64,000 bases of DNA from Halopseudomonas phragmitis (GTDB lineage: Bacteria > Pseudomonadota > Gammaproteobacteria > Pseudomonadales > Pseudomonadaceae): positions 2,007,501 to 2,071,500 of the forward strand of contig NZ_CP020100.1 in assembly GCF_002056295.1 (NCBI RefSeq). The letters are read 5' to 3'. Below are positions 39,452-48,376 of the stretch, in pieces; position 1 is the stretch's first letter, and each line of letters opens with the position of its first letter. The position numbers and the translations under genes are program-made. Below the pieces are notes generated by a model. The model was not told where the DNA came from, searched no databases, and saw only the letters and a program-made list of their open reading frames with translations.

Positions 39452-40453
39452 ATGGCTTTCAATCTGAAAAATCGGCATTTTCTCACCCTGCGTGACTTTA
39501 GCCCGCGGGAAATTGCCTTTCTGCTCAAGCTGGCCGCCGACCTGAAAGCGGCCAAGTATGCTGGTACCGAAATGCCGCTGCTGCAGGGCAAGGACATTGC
39601 TCTGATCTTCGAGAAGGATTCGACCCGGACTCGGGTCGGCTTCGAGGTGGCGGCGTTTGACCAGGGTGCCAGGGTGACCTACCTGGGGCCCACCGGTACT
39701 CATATCGGTCACAAGGAGTCGGTCAAGGATACCGCCAGAGTGCTTGGGCGTGTGTATGACGCCATTGAGTACCGTGGCTTTGGTCAGAATATCGTCGAAG
39801 AGCTGGCACAGTACGCTGGGGTACCGGTTTACAACGGCCTGACCAATGAGTTCCACCCGACCCAGATTCTTGCGGACTTCCTGACTATGCAGGAAAACAT
39901 CGAAAAGCCGCTGCGCGAGGTCTCTTATGTGTTTATCGGTGATGCTGCCAACAACATGGGGGACAGCCTGTTGATTGGTGGCGCCAAGATGGGGATGGAT
40001 GTGCGTCTGTGTGCACCTAGAGCCTGCTGGCCACATGCTGATATCCAGCAGGAGGCGCAGGAAATTGCTCGCACCACTGGTGCACGGATCACCATTACCG
40101 AGGATATCGACAGCGCCGTGGCCGGGGTCGATTTTGTCTATACCGATGTCTGGGTTTCGATGGGGGAGCCAGCGGAAAAATGGGCCGAGCGGATCAAGTT
40201 GCTGCTGCCCTACCAGGTCAACGCCGAACTAATGGCCAAAACCGGCAACCCGCAGGTGCGCTTCATGCACTGTCTGCCGGCCTTCCACAATACCGAAACC
40301 GCAGTTGGTAAAGATATCCAGGAGAAGTTCGGTCTCGACGCCATGGAAGTGACTGAGGAGGTATTCGAAAGTCCCGCTTCGATCGTGTTCGACCAGGCGG
40401 AAAATCGCATGCACACGATCAAGGCGGTGCTAGTCGCCACCTTGGGGGCCTGA
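39452..40453 (+). CDS. arcB: Catabolic ornithine carbamoyltransferase
   Basis: The 333-aa enzyme phosphorolyses citrulline to carbamoyl phosphate and ornithine. The carbamoyl-phosphate motif [12 protein letters not shown], the ornithine loop [11 protein letters not shown] and HCLPAFHN are intact. Length, the N-terminus [20 protein letters not shown] and operon position mark it as the catabolic ArcB rather than the biosynthetic ArgF. Confidence 0.97.
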   Translation: MAFNLKNRHFLTLRDFSPREIAFLLKLAADLKAAKYAGTEMPLLQGKDIALIFEKDSTRTRVGFEVAAFDQGARVTYLGPTGTHIGHKESVKDTARVLGRVYDAIEYRGFGQNIVEELAQYAGVPVYNGLTNEFHPTQILADFLTMQENIEKPLREVSYVFIGDAANNMGDSLLIGGAKMGMDVRLCAPRACWPHADIQQEAQEIARTTGARITITEDIDSAVAGVDFVYTDVWVSMGEPAEKWAERIKLLLPYQVNAELMAKTGNPQVRFMHCLPAFHNTETAVGKDIQEKFGLDAMEVTEEVFESPASIVFDQAENRMHTIKAVLVATLGA

Positions 40454-40454
40454 C

Positions 40455-41360
40455 GTGCTGGTCGTCGCCGCCTTGGGCGGCAATGCCCTGCTAAAACGTG
40501 GTGAACCGCTGACCGCCAGTACCCAGCGGGCCAACGTCCAGATCGCCGCCAAGTCATTGGCGGCGATCGTGCGGGCCGGGCATGATCTGGTTGTGACCCA
40601 TGGCAATGGCCCGCAGGTTGGTCTGTTGGCCCTACAGGGGGCAGCCTACAAGCCGGATGAGGCTTATCCCCTGGATGTGCTGGGGGCGGAAACCGAGGGG
40701 ATGATCGGCTATATCATCGAGCAGGAGCTGGAAAACGCCCTGAACCACGATCGCCCGGTCGCTACCCTGTTGACTCAGGTTGTGGTGGATCAAGATGACC
40801 CGGCGTTCGAAAAGCCGACCAAGTTCGTTGGTCCGGTGTATGAGCGCGAGGAGGCCGAGACCCGGGCCAAGGCTGCAGGCTGGCATATCGCCCAGGATGG
40901 AGATAAGTGGCGCCGGGTCGTGCCGTCACCCAAGCCGCTGGAAATCCCCGATATGCGGGTCATTCGCCTGTTGCTGGACAAGGGCGTAGTGGTGATCTGT
41001 GCCGGTGGCGGCGGGATTCCGGTGTTGCGTCGTGATGACGGTAGCACCGTGGGGGTGGAGGCTGTTATCGACAAAGATGCCGCCAGCGCCTTGCTGGCCC
41101 AGCAGCTTGAGGCCGATGCGTTGTTGCTGCTGACCGATGTCGATGCCATTTACCGGGGCTTCGGTACTCCCAGCGCGGCCGCGATTGACTGCCTGAGCGT
41201 TGAGCAGGCCCGCACCCTGGAGCTGCCGGCCGGCTCGATGGGGCCGAAACTGACGGCGGCTGCCGACTTCGCTGCCAGGGGCGGTCTCAGTGGCATTGGC
41301 CGCCTGGAAGATGCTTTGGCGATTCTCGACGGTCAGGCTGGCACCCGCATCCTCGACTGA
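40455..41360 (+). CDS. arcC: Carbamate kinase
   Basis: The 301-aa amino-acid-kinase-fold enzyme makes ATP from carbamoyl phosphate and ADP, closing the ADI pathway. VAALGGNALLKRGEPL, LVVTHGNGPQVGLLALQ and VICAGGGGIPVLRRDDG are typical. The GTG start lies one base after the arcB stop, so coupling is tight. A strong hairpin follows the stop. Confidence 0.97.
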   Translation: MLVVAALGGNALLKRGEPLTASTQRANVQIAAKSLAAIVRAGHDLVVTHGNGPQVGLLALQGAAYKPDEAYPLDVLGAETEGMIGYIIEQELENALNHDRPVATLLTQVVVDQDDPAFEKPTKFVGPVYEREEAETRAKAAGWHIAQDGDKWRRVVPSPKPLEIPDMRVIRLLLDKGVVVICAGGGGIPVLRRDDGSTVGVEAVIDKDAASALLAQQLEADALLLLTDVDAIYRGFGTPSAAAIDCLSVEQARTLELPAGSMGPKLTAAADFAARGGLSGIGRLEDALAILDGQAGTRILD

Positions 41361-41365
41361 ATGAC

Positions 41366-41399
41366 CCATACAGCGCGAGCATTCGCTCGCGCTGTATGG
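41366..41399 (+). terminator. Terminator of the arc operon
   Basis: A perfect 15-bp stem (CCATACAGCGCGAGC with GCTCGCGCTGTATGG) with a four-base loop begins five bases after the arcC stop. The downstream sequence CGATCTTCTT is only weakly T-rich. It lies between convergent arcC and the GST gene, so it could serve both strands. Confidence 0.75.
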
Positions 41400-41433
41400 C
41401 GATCTTCTTGCCCAGATTCTGGTGCAGCTGCCC

Positions 41434-42066
41434 CTAGGTCCCGGGAAACGGAAAACGGGCCATGGCCGCTTCAATCTGTTCCATGCTGCGTCGATGGGCT
41501 GGGCGCTGTTCAAGACCTTGCCAGTAAGTCACGAACTCCGGGCGTTTATCGATGGTGCCGAACTGCATGCCCCAGCCGATATGCGAACCGACATACACAT
41601 CCGCCGCCGAAAACCGCTCGCCGGCAATGTACTGGCGCCCGCGCACGGCATCGGCCAGCACATCCAGCACCTGCTCTGGTCGGCCACAACCCAGTTGCAT
41701 TTGCTGTTCGGGGGTCATCTCGATGCCGCAGGTGCGCAGTCCGAAGCTAGCCTCAAGCGGTCCGGCGACGAAGAACAGCCAGCGGTAATAATCGCCGCGC
41801 TCGGACAGTGCCGGTGCCAGATGCGCCTCAGGGAAAGCATCGGCCAGATAGGCGCAGATTGCCGCGGCTTCGGTCATCACCACCTCACCGTGCTTGATCG
41901 CCGGGACCTTGCCCATTGGGTTGATGGCCAGATATTCCGGGGCCTTCATCGATTTGCCGTATTCCAGATATTCGATCTGATATGGCATGCCCAGTTCTTC
42001 CAGCATCCAGTGCACGATGCCGCCACGCGAGTAGGGGTTGGTGTAAAAAATGATGTCCTGTTCCAT
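41434..42066 (-). CDS. Glutathione S-transferase family protein
   Basis: The 210-aa protein has the thioredoxin-like N-terminal domain (IIFYTNPYSRGGIVHWMLEE, then NPMGKVPAIKHGEVVMTEAA) and an all-helical C-terminal domain containing RFSAADVYVGSHIGWG. The substrate is unknown; detoxification or aromatic/halogenated compound metabolism is typical. It is followed on the same strand side by the WYL regulator (upstream, 62 bases). Confidence 0.9.
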   Translation of the reverse strand: MEQDIIFYTNPYSRGGIVHWMLEELGMPYQIEYLEYGKSMKAPEYLAINPMGKVPAIKHGEVVMTEAAAICAYLADAFPEAHLAPALSERGDYYRWLFFVAGPLEASFGLRTCGIEMTPEQQMQLGCGRPEQVLDVLADAVRGRQYIAGERFSAADVYVGSHIGWGMQFGTIDKRPEFVTYWQGLEQRPAHRRSMEQIEAAMARFPFPGT

Positions 42067-42128
42067 GTTGCACTCCTGAGTTCCGTTGAAAGAAGGCCCA
42101 GCTTAGTGCGAGGTGCTGACAGATTTTG

Positions 42129-42833
42129 TCAGCAGTGTGCTTCGGGGCAGGAGTCATTATGGTCCAGAGTCGTCAACCATGCCTGGCGCAGGGCATGGCG
42201 GCGGCGCGGATAGTGTTCCGGCAGAAGCCTGGCAGCCTCGATCCGGTCGGTCCGGAAGTGACGAAAGCCTTGTCGCAGCTCGCACCAGGCCGCCAATACC
42301 CGGCTCGATTCAAAGAACACCAGGCTGATCGGCCAGATCAGCCGTTGCGAGGGGTTGCCGGCCTCGTCGCGGTAGTGGAGCTGTAGCTTGCGTTCTTCAC
42401 TGATGGCCTGACGCAGGACCGTAAGCGCCACGGTCTGCGGTCTGTCCCAACCTGGTCCTACCAACAGTGCGTCATCATCAAGCCGGGCATTCAACGCGCG
42501 TGGCAACACTGCCGACACCTTGGCCAATACTTCAGTTGCGGCGCTGGCCAGTTGTTCATCAGCCCGCTGCTCGACCCACTTAAGGCCCAGCGTCAGCGCT
42601 TCGACCTCCTCGCCGGAGAACATCAGTGGCGGCAACATGAAATCCGGTTTGAGTACATACCCCAGCCCCGGCTCGCCGTCGATCTGTGCCCCAATGGCTT
42701 TCAACTCGGCGATGTCGCGGTACAGGGTGCGCAGCGATACTTGCAGTTCACTGGCCAGCGCCTGGCCGCTGACTGGTCGGCGATGGCGGCGCAGCAACTG
42801 CATCAGTTCAAACAGGCGGGTTGTGCGGGACAT
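42129..42833 (-). CDS. YafY-type DeoR/WYL-domain transcriptional regulator
   Basis: The 234-aa protein has an N-terminal HTH_11 winged helix (TTRLFELMQLLRRHRRPVSG, then LASELQVSLRTLYRDIAELK) and a C-terminal WYL-type domain (LQLHYRDEAGNPSQRLIWPI, WCELRQGFRHFRTDRI). WYL domains sense ligands, often nucleotides. It is directly upstream of the GST gene, which it may regulate. Confidence 0.9.
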   Translation of the reverse strand: MSRTTRLFELMQLLRRHRRPVSGQALASELQVSLRTLYRDIAELKAIGAQIDGEPGLGYVLKPDFMLPPLMFSGEEVEALTLGLKWVEQRADEQLASAATEVLAKVSAVLPRALNARLDDDALLVGPGWDRPQTVALTVLRQAISEERKLQLHYRDEAGNPSQRLIWPISLVFFESSRVLAAWCELRQGFRHFRTDRIEAARLLPEHYPRRRHALRQAWLTTLDHNDSCPEAHC

Positions 42834-42848
42834 GTGTGCGGCCCTGAT

Positions 42849-43325
42849 TCATTCCATGTTTTTCGAGGCATAAATGGCGGCGAAGATCACCAGTGCCACA
42901 GCTGCGCCGAAGTACAGAGTCATTAGTGTGGCGCCGTGTTCTACGGCCTGCTCAAGGAACAGAATCACCATGATGACTACGGAAACCTGGATGATGGTGG
43001 TTTTCAGGTCGTGAAAGTTCTTGATGTTCAGAGCACTGAGAAAGGCGCTTTGCTCCTTGTGGACCGGCGTGATGAAGAGCCGGTAGAGACCAACGGCAAT
43101 AATCTGGAATGAAATGGCAATCAGCAGCAGATCCAGCACTTTAAGCAGCTTTACCGCCAGTATCTTGCCGTCGTCAGAGCTTCTTGGCATGTCCTGGAAC
43201 AGCTCGATGAATATATGCGCCAAAGCGCTCAGGCTGGCAAAGTACAGCAGCACTGCAGAAAGCGCCGCTGCGGCGACGGCGACCAGGACCAGAAGGCGGC
43301 TTTTATGAAAGGCGTGCTCTATCAT
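42849..43325 (-). CDS. UPF0114 (YqhA-like) membrane protein
   Basis: The 158-aa protein has three to four membrane helices and the family pattern HKSRLLVLVAVAAAALSAVL, DLLLIAISFQIIAVGLYRLF, then LKTTIIQVSVVIMVILFLEQ. Function is not established. ATG 43325 was chosen because AAGGA lies seven bases upstream; a longer frame exists but lacks a ribosome site. Confidence 0.85.
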   Translation of the reverse strand: MIEHAFHKSRLLVLVAVAAAALSAVLLYFASLSALAHIFIELFQDMPRSSDDGKILAVKLLKVLDLLLIAISFQIIAVGLYRLFITPVHKEQSAFLSALNIKNFHDLKTTIIQVSVVIMVILFLEQAVEHGATLMTLYFGAAVALVIFAAIYASKNME

Positions 43326-43521
43326 TTGCTTGTCCTTGTTGTTTTGAAGGCATTCCAATTCCACAACGTTAGTCTAGGCCCACGGCCGCCTACTACCATC
43401 CGGACAACGACTTGTGGTTACCAGTGTGCCGCGACTTTGGTGATTGACCAAGTGTCAGCCACAAGCGCGTAGCAGTTGTGTGGCATAGTTAGCCCCGGTT
43501 CAATGGTCTGGAGTAAGGCAA

Positions 43522-44886
43522 GTGACGGCAGAGCATGATGCAGCTGTTGGGGGGCGGGCAGTGGTGCCGGTGAGTTTTTATCAGGCTTTTGTGTTCTGGT
43601 TGAAGTTGGGTTTCATCAGCTTCGGTGGCCCTGCCGGCCAGATCGCGATCATGCACGAAGAGCTGGTGGAGAAGCGCCGCTGGCTGTCGGAGCGGCGTTT
43701 TCTCCATGCCCTGAACTATTGCATGTTGCTGCCGGGCCCTGAGGCACAGCAACTGGCGATCTATATCGGCTGGCTGTTGCATCGGACCTGGGGTGGGATT
43801 GTTGCCGGTGTGCTGTTCGTGCTGCCGTCGTTGTTCATTCTGATTACGTTGGGTTGGGTTTATCTGGCGTTCGGCGATGTGCCGCTGGTGGCCGGGATTT
43901 TCTATGGCATCAAGCCAGCGGTAACGGCTGTCGTGTTTCAGGCCGCCTGGCGGATTGGTGGACGGGCGTTGAAGAATCGTTGGTTGTGGGCGATTGCCGC
44001 AGCGGCCTTTGTGGCGATCTTTTTCCTCCGGCTGCCATTTCCGCTGATCGTGATCGGTGCCGGGGTATTGGGGGCTCTGGGTGGCTGGCTGGCACCACGC
44101 TACTTCCAACTGGGTGGCGGTCATGGGGCCGCGGACAAACACTATGGCCCGGCCTTGATCGATGATGACACGCCGCCGCCAGAGCATGCGCGCTTTAGCT
44201 GGTGGCGGTTGACGCGTCTGTTGCTGGTAGGCGGGGTGTTGTGGCTGCTGCCGATGGCGTTGCTGGTGGCACTGTATGGCTGGCAGGGTCACTTGACCCA
44301 GATGGGCTGGTTCTTCACCAAGGCGGCACTGTTGACCTTTGGTGGCGCCTATGCGGTGTTGCCCTATGTCTATCAGGGGGCGGTGACCGGTCATGGCTGG
44401 GTCACCCCAACCCAGATGATCGATGGTCTGGCGCTGGGTGAAAGCACCCCTGGGCCGCTGATCATGGTGGTGGCTTTTGTCGCTTTTGTCGGTGGCTATG
44501 TTCTGGAGTTGTTCGGCCCGGAGCAGGCGTTTCTTGCCGGTGCCCTGGCGGCGACCTTGGTTACCTGGTTCACTTTCCTGCCGTCTTTCCTGTTCATTCT
44601 AGGCGGCGGACCGCTGGTCGAGTCGACTCATAACGAGCTGAAGTTTACGGCACCGCTGACCGGGATTACGGCTGCGGTGGTTGGGGTGATTCTCAATCTG
44701 GCGCTGTTCTTCGGTTACCACGTGCTCTGGCCGCAGGGTTTTGACGGGCGCTTCGATTGGGCTTCGGCCGTGATTGCGGCTCTGGCGGCCCTGGCGCTTT
44801 TGCACTTCAAGCGCGGGGTGATGGAAACTCTGACCGGTGCGGCGCTGCTGGGCTTGCTGGTGTTCTGGTTGGGGTTGGCTTCCTGA
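43522..44886 (+). CDS. chrA: Chromate transporter, full-length two-domain ChrA
   Basis: The 454-aa protein has two homologous halves, each with a Gly/Pro signature: FGGPAGQIAIMHEELVEKRR and LLPGPEAQQLAIYIGW in the first, FGGAYAVLPYVYQG and STPGPLIMVVAFVAFVGG in the second. Known ChrA proteins export chromate by proton exchange. The start is GTG 43522 behind GGAG/AAGG. It stands alone, with no chrB regulator beside it. Confidence 0.92.
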   Translation: MTAEHDAAVGGRAVVPVSFYQAFVFWLKLGFISFGGPAGQIAIMHEELVEKRRWLSERRFLHALNYCMLLPGPEAQQLAIYIGWLLHRTWGGIVAGVLFVLPSLFILITLGWVYLAFGDVPLVAGIFYGIKPAVTAVVFQAAWRIGGRALKNRWLWAIAAAAFVAIFFLRLPFPLIVIGAGVLGALGGWLAPRYFQLGGGHGAADKHYGPALIDDDTPPPEHARFSWWRLTRLLLVGGVLWLLPMALLVALYGWQGHLTQMGWFFTKAALLTFGGAYAVLPYVYQGAVTGHGWVTPTQMIDGLALGESTPGPLIMVVAFVAFVGGYVLELFGPEQAFLAGALAATLVTWFTFLPSFLFILGGGPLVESTHNELKFTAPLTGITAAVVGVILNLALFFGYHVLWPQGFDGRFDWASAVIAALAALALLHFKRGVMETLTGAALLGLLVFWLGLAS

Positions 44887-44989
44887 TCTGCGGTTATATG
44901 CTTATCGGTAAATAATCTGGGGTCGGCGCCACGTGGGGCCTGGGACAGGCTAGGCTTGAATATGCCAAGGTCCACGTGGAGGCCATGTC

Positions 44990-45919
44990 ATGCGTTGCAA
45001 ATCCCTGTTTGCCGTCCTGTTGGGGACGGTGTTTGTGGTGTTTCAGGCCAGCCGGGTTTTGGCCGGAGCGGCGGATGTGCTGGTCAGCACCGCCTGGCTG
45101 GAGGAAAACCTCGATAATCCTGACCTCCGAATCGTGGAGGTCAGCGTCAACCCCGGCCAGTTCGAGCGAGCCCATATTCCTGGTGCGGTGAACTTCGTCT
45201 GGCATACCGATCTGGTTGATCCGGTTCAGCGTGATATTGCATCGGCGGAAAATTTTCAGAAGCTGCTGCGTGAGGCCGGCATTTCCGATGGCACCACAGT
45301 GATTCTCTATGGTGACACCAACAACTGGTTTGCGGCCTGGGGTGCCTGGATCTTCGACGTATACGCCGTGCCGAACGTCAAGCTGCTCGATGGTGGCCGG
45401 GCGAAATGGGAGGATGAGAGCCGGCCCATGACCAACCGGGTGGCCAGTTATGCTCCGGGCAATATCACCCTGGGTGAGCGCAATGAAATGATTCGTGCGC
45501 GGCTCAGTGATGTGATGGCGGTGGTCGATGGTAGTGATCAGGCCAAACTGGTGGATATTCGTTCGCCCGACGAGTACAGCGGCCGGATTTTCGCTCCGCC
45601 GGGTGTCCAGGAACTGGCGGTGCGCGCCGGGCATATTCCCGGGGCAGTGAATGTGCCTTGGGGTGAGGCGGTGGCCGCCGATGGCACCTTCAAATCTGCC
45701 GATGAGCTGCGCAAGGTCTATGCCGCGGTGGGTATCGATGGCAGCGAGCCGGTCATCACCTACTGCCGGATTGGTGAGCGTTCCAGTCATACCTGGTTTG
45801 CCCTGAGCAAGATCCTCGGCTATGAGGTACGTAACTACGATGGTTCCTGGACCGAGTATGGAAACACCGTAGGGGTGCCGGTGGTGAATCTGGCCGGTAC
45901 CGTCTGGGGCGGCAAATAG
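44990..45919 (+). CDS. Exported two-domain rhodanese-type sulfurtransferase
   Basis: The 309-aa precursor has a Sec signal peptide (MRCKSLFAVLLGTVFVVFQA, cleavage near ALAG), then two rhodanese domains. The C-terminal domain bears the active loop TYCRIGERSSHTW, with the sulfur-carrying Cys. It should act in the periplasm on thiosulfate or mercaptopyruvate. ATG 44990 follows GGAGG by eight bases. A YeeE/YedE-type transporter gene follows after 100 bases, a pairing that suggests sulfur-compound handling. Confidence 0.88.
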   Translation: MRCKSLFAVLLGTVFVVFQASRVLAGAADVLVSTAWLEENLDNPDLRIVEVSVNPGQFERAHIPGAVNFVWHTDLVDPVQRDIASAENFQKLLREAGISDGTTVILYGDTNNWFAAWGAWIFDVYAVPNVKLLDGGRAKWEDESRPMTNRVASYAPGNITLGERNEMIRARLSDVMAVVDGSDQAKLVDIRSPDEYSGRIFAPPGVQELAVRAGHIPGAVNVPWGEAVAADGTFKSADELRKVYAAVGIDGSEPVITYCRIGERSSHTWFALSKILGYEVRNYDGSWTEYGNTVGVPVVNLAGTVWGGK

Positions 45920-46019
45920 CCCCTGCCGAGGCTGTGGCGGTGGGCGTTGATTCCCACCGCCCGCTAAAAGGTTCCAAAGGTTCGCCGTAGCTCCTCCTGG
46001 CTGCGGCCTGGGGCGGGGG

Positions 46020-47210
46020 ATGCCTATGCTGCGGACGGAGGCGGTGCAGCGGTCGTCATGGTTGTCACTGGTGGCGGCTGCGCTGGTGGTCTTTGGGGTA
46101 TTGCTCTGGGCCTGGCTGCTGGCCACTCCGACTCCAGCTGGGCGGGCATTGAGTTTCTCGCTGCTGAGCGGGGCGTTGTTCGGGGTCTTGTTACAGCGCT
46201 CGCGATTCTGCTTTTTCTGTATTACCCGTGACTTCTTCGAACAGGGCGATGCCCGTGGCCTGCTGGGGCTGGTGACTGCGTTGGTAGTTGGTACGCTCGG
46301 TTATCACGCGCTGTTCGGCACTTTTGTACCTGATCCTCTATCCGGTCGCTTGCCGCCGGATGCCCATATCGGTCCCTTGAGCTGGGTACTGGCGCTGGGT
46401 GCGCTGGTGTTCGGCCTGGGTATGGCTGTGTCTGGTTCGTGCATTAGCGCCCATCTGTATCGTTTGGGTGAGGGTTCGCCGGTGGCGCCCTTTGCCCTGT
46501 TCGGTGCGTTGCTGGGGTTTGCTCTGGGGTTTATGAGCTGGAACCGGTTGTATCTGCTGGCTATTGAGCAGGGGCCGGTCATCTGGCTGCCTGGGCGGCT
46601 GGGGTATGGCGGTTCATTGCTGCTGCAGTTGAGTTTGCTCGCGGCCCTGGCCTGGCTGCTGGCACGCTTGGGGCGCCCCGCCGAGCCTGAGCCGCCAGTG
46701 AGTCTGGGGCAGGCGCTATGGCGTCGGCGTTGGCCTGTGCATATCGGCGGCATTCTGATTGGCATGCTGGCGGTGGTCAGTTACCTGCGGGTGGCGCCGT
46801 TGGGGGTGACGGCCGAGTTGGGCAGTTTGTCGCGCACGGCGGCCAGCGGGCTGGGCCTGCTGCCGGAGCGGCTATTGGGATTGGACGGGTTTGCCGGATG
46901 CGCGACAGTGGTCAAGCAGGCGCTGCTGTCCAATAACGGGGTGTTTGTGGCTGGGCTGGTGTTGGGTGCCTGGGTCGTGGCACTGCTCAGTGGCGATTGG
47001 CAGCCCCGCTGGCCACGATTGGGAGAAGCGCTACGCGGGCTCTTGGGTGGGGTCATGCTGGGGTATGGGGCAATGCTGGCGTTGGGCTGTACGGTCGGCA
47101 CGCTGCTGTCCGGCATCATGGCTGGCGCCGTGTCCGGTTGGGTGTTTGCGTTGTTCTGCGTGCTGGGAGTATGGCTGGGGTTGCAGCTCAGGCGTTGGGG
47201 CGGTTGGTAA
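46020..47210 (+). CDS. YeeE/YedE-family (TsuA-like) sulfur-compound transporter
   Basis: The 396-aa membrane protein has about ten or more helices in two repeats. The conserved Cys motifs LQRSRFCFFCITRDFF, GMAVSGSCISAHLYRLGEGS and MLALGCTVGTLLSGIMAG are the ones that pass thiosulfate through the TsuA channel. The Gly-rich second half (DGFAGCATVVKQALLSNNGV) fits the family. Starts at ATG 46020 or 46026 are both possible. Its position after the exported rhodanese suggests import of thiosulfate or a related persulfide. Confidence 0.88.
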   Translation: MPMLRTEAVQRSSWLSLVAAALVVFGVLLWAWLLATPTPAGRALSFSLLSGALFGVLLQRSRFCFFCITRDFFEQGDARGLLGLVTALVVGTLGYHALFGTFVPDPLSGRLPPDAHIGPLSWVLALGALVFGLGMAVSGSCISAHLYRLGEGSPVAPFALFGALLGFALGFMSWNRLYLLAIEQGPVIWLPGRLGYGGSLLLQLSLLAALAWLLARLGRPAEPEPPVSLGQALWRRRWPVHIGGILIGMLAVVSYLRVAPLGVTAELGSLSRTAASGLGLLPERLLGLDGFAGCATVVKQALLSNNGVFVAGLVLGAWVVALLSGDWQPRWPRLGEALRGLLGGVMLGYGAMLALGCTVGTLLSGIMAGAVSGWVFALFCVLGVWLGLQLRRWGGW

Positions 47211-47223
47211 GGCAGGAGGTTTG

Positions 47224-47266
47224 CTTGGTTGCCACGACACCGCGAGAAAGTGTTGTGGCAACCAAG
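47224..47266. terminator. Long hairpin between convergent genes
   Basis: CTTGGTTGCCACGACAC and GTGTTGTGGCAACCAAG form a 17-bp stem (one G-U type pair) around a nine-base loop. It sits between the YeeE/YedE stop (47210) and the convergent M48 protease stop (47276), so it probably terminates both. U-runs are short. Confidence 0.7.
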
Positions 47267-47275
47267 GAGGGTGCC

Positions 47276-48088
47276 TTAGCGCTTGGCGGCTTCGTACAAC
47301 GGCTGCACTCGTGGAATCGCGTTCTGCAGGTTCTGAATCCGCCCCGAGTGTGACGGGTGAGTGCTGAGGAAGGCCGGTGGCTGGCCTTGTGAGGCGCTGG
47401 CCATCTTCTGCCACAGAGTGACTGCGGCTTGCGGGTTGTAGCCAGCCCGGGCGGCCAGTTCCAGGCCGATCAGGTCGGCTTCGGTTTCGTTGCCGCGGCT
47501 GTTGGGCAGGGTCAGGCCATATTGTACGGCGGCGTCGGCGGCCTGGCGGCTGACTTCGCCCAGCCCCAGCAGGGCAGTAGCGACCTGGGTGCCAGTCTGA
47601 GTTACGTAGGCGCGGGAGATGGCTTCGCGGCCATGTTCACGCAGGGCGTGGGCAATTTCGTGGCCCATGATCTGGGCAATTTCATCGTCGGTCAGGTTCA
47701 GCTTCTCAACGATACCGGTATAGAAGATGATCTTGCCGCCGGGCATGCAGCTGGCGTTGAGCTGGTCGTTCTTGATCAGGTTGACCTCCCAGTTCCAGCT
47801 CGGCGCATCGGCGCGGAAATGCCGGGTTTGCGGAATCAGGTCGTTGGAAATGCGGCGTAGCCGGTTGAGCATGGCGGTGTCGGTATTGAGGACTTTCTTT
47901 TCCCTGGCCTCTTCGAGCATCTTGGCATAGGACTCGGCCGCCATCTGGTCGACCTGAGCGCTCGACAAGGCGCTGAACATATACTGCTGGCGCTGTACGC
48001 CAACGGCACCGCCATCGGTGGTTTGTACGGTTTCACAGCCGGCCAGCCAGATCAGCGGCAGGCCCAGAATTAGTGCACGGATACTCAT
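47276..48088 (-). CDS. M48-family metallopeptidase lipoprotein
   Basis: The 270-aa protein has a lipobox LAGC (LGLPLIWLAGCETVQ) and the zinc motif HEIAHALREHGRE, with the third ligand in NETEADLIGLELAARAGY. It resembles LoiP/BepA-type proteases that act in outer-membrane quality control; the absence of a long TPR tail favours LoiP. The ATG is preceded by AAGGAATCC. Repeat copy 3 lies just upstream. Confidence 0.92.
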   Translation of the reverse strand: MSIRALILGLPLIWLAGCETVQTTDGGAVGVQRQQYMFSALSSAQVDQMAAESYAKMLEEAREKKVLNTDTAMLNRLRRISNDLIPQTRHFRADAPSWNWEVNLIKNDQLNASCMPGGKIIFYTGIVEKLNLTDDEIAQIMGHEIAHALREHGREAISRAYVTQTGTQVATALLGLGEVSRQAADAAVQYGLTLPNSRGNETEADLIGLELAARAGYNPQAAVTLWQKMASASQGQPPAFLSTHPSHSGRIQNLQNAIPRVQPLYEAAKR

Positions 48089-48112
48089 GGGTGGATTCCT
48101 TTCATGAATTTC

Positions 48113-48254
48113 GGAACATCTGAAAAACTACCTGCGTTGGCCATACTGCGTTAAAAATGGCCTCAAGATGCTCATTTACAGCACGTAAACTGCGCTCTTT
48201 CGGCTATTTTTGCCTTGTCTTGCCTGCCTCGGCTACGTTTTTCAAAGATTCCTT
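48113..48254 (-). repeat. Palindromic dispersed repeat, copy 3 (opposite orientation)
   Basis: About 140 bp between the divergent M48 protease and chemoreceptor genes. Read on the minus strand it gives AAGGAATC, then TTGAAAAACGTAGCCGAGGCAG at one end and AGTTTTTCAGATGTTCC at the other, matching copies 1 and 2. It is the most diverged copy: the tip stem is TTTAC/GTAAA and one pair of the inner stem is mismatched. It separates both genes from whatever promoter lies beyond it. Confidence 0.8.
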
Positions 48255-48316
48255 AACTGAATTTTATCCTTTGACATGTCGCCTGGCCAAAGTATTCCTG
48301 ACGGTGGGGAAAATCC

Positions 48317-48343
48317 TGAAGATTTTTTGCGCCCCGCCGATAA
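48317..48343 (+). promoter_or_regulatory. Sigma28 (FliA) promoter for the chemoreceptor gene
   Basis: TGAA (48317-48320), 15 bases, then GCCGATAA (48336-48343) match the flagellar sigma28 consensus TAAA-N15-GCCGATAA, with a perfect -10. It lies 33 bases upstream of the chemoreceptor ATG, so the receptor is probably expressed with late flagellar genes. Confidence 0.8.
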
Positions 48344-48376
48344 GCCCTGTATGGGGTGAAATATTGAGGGTCGACG

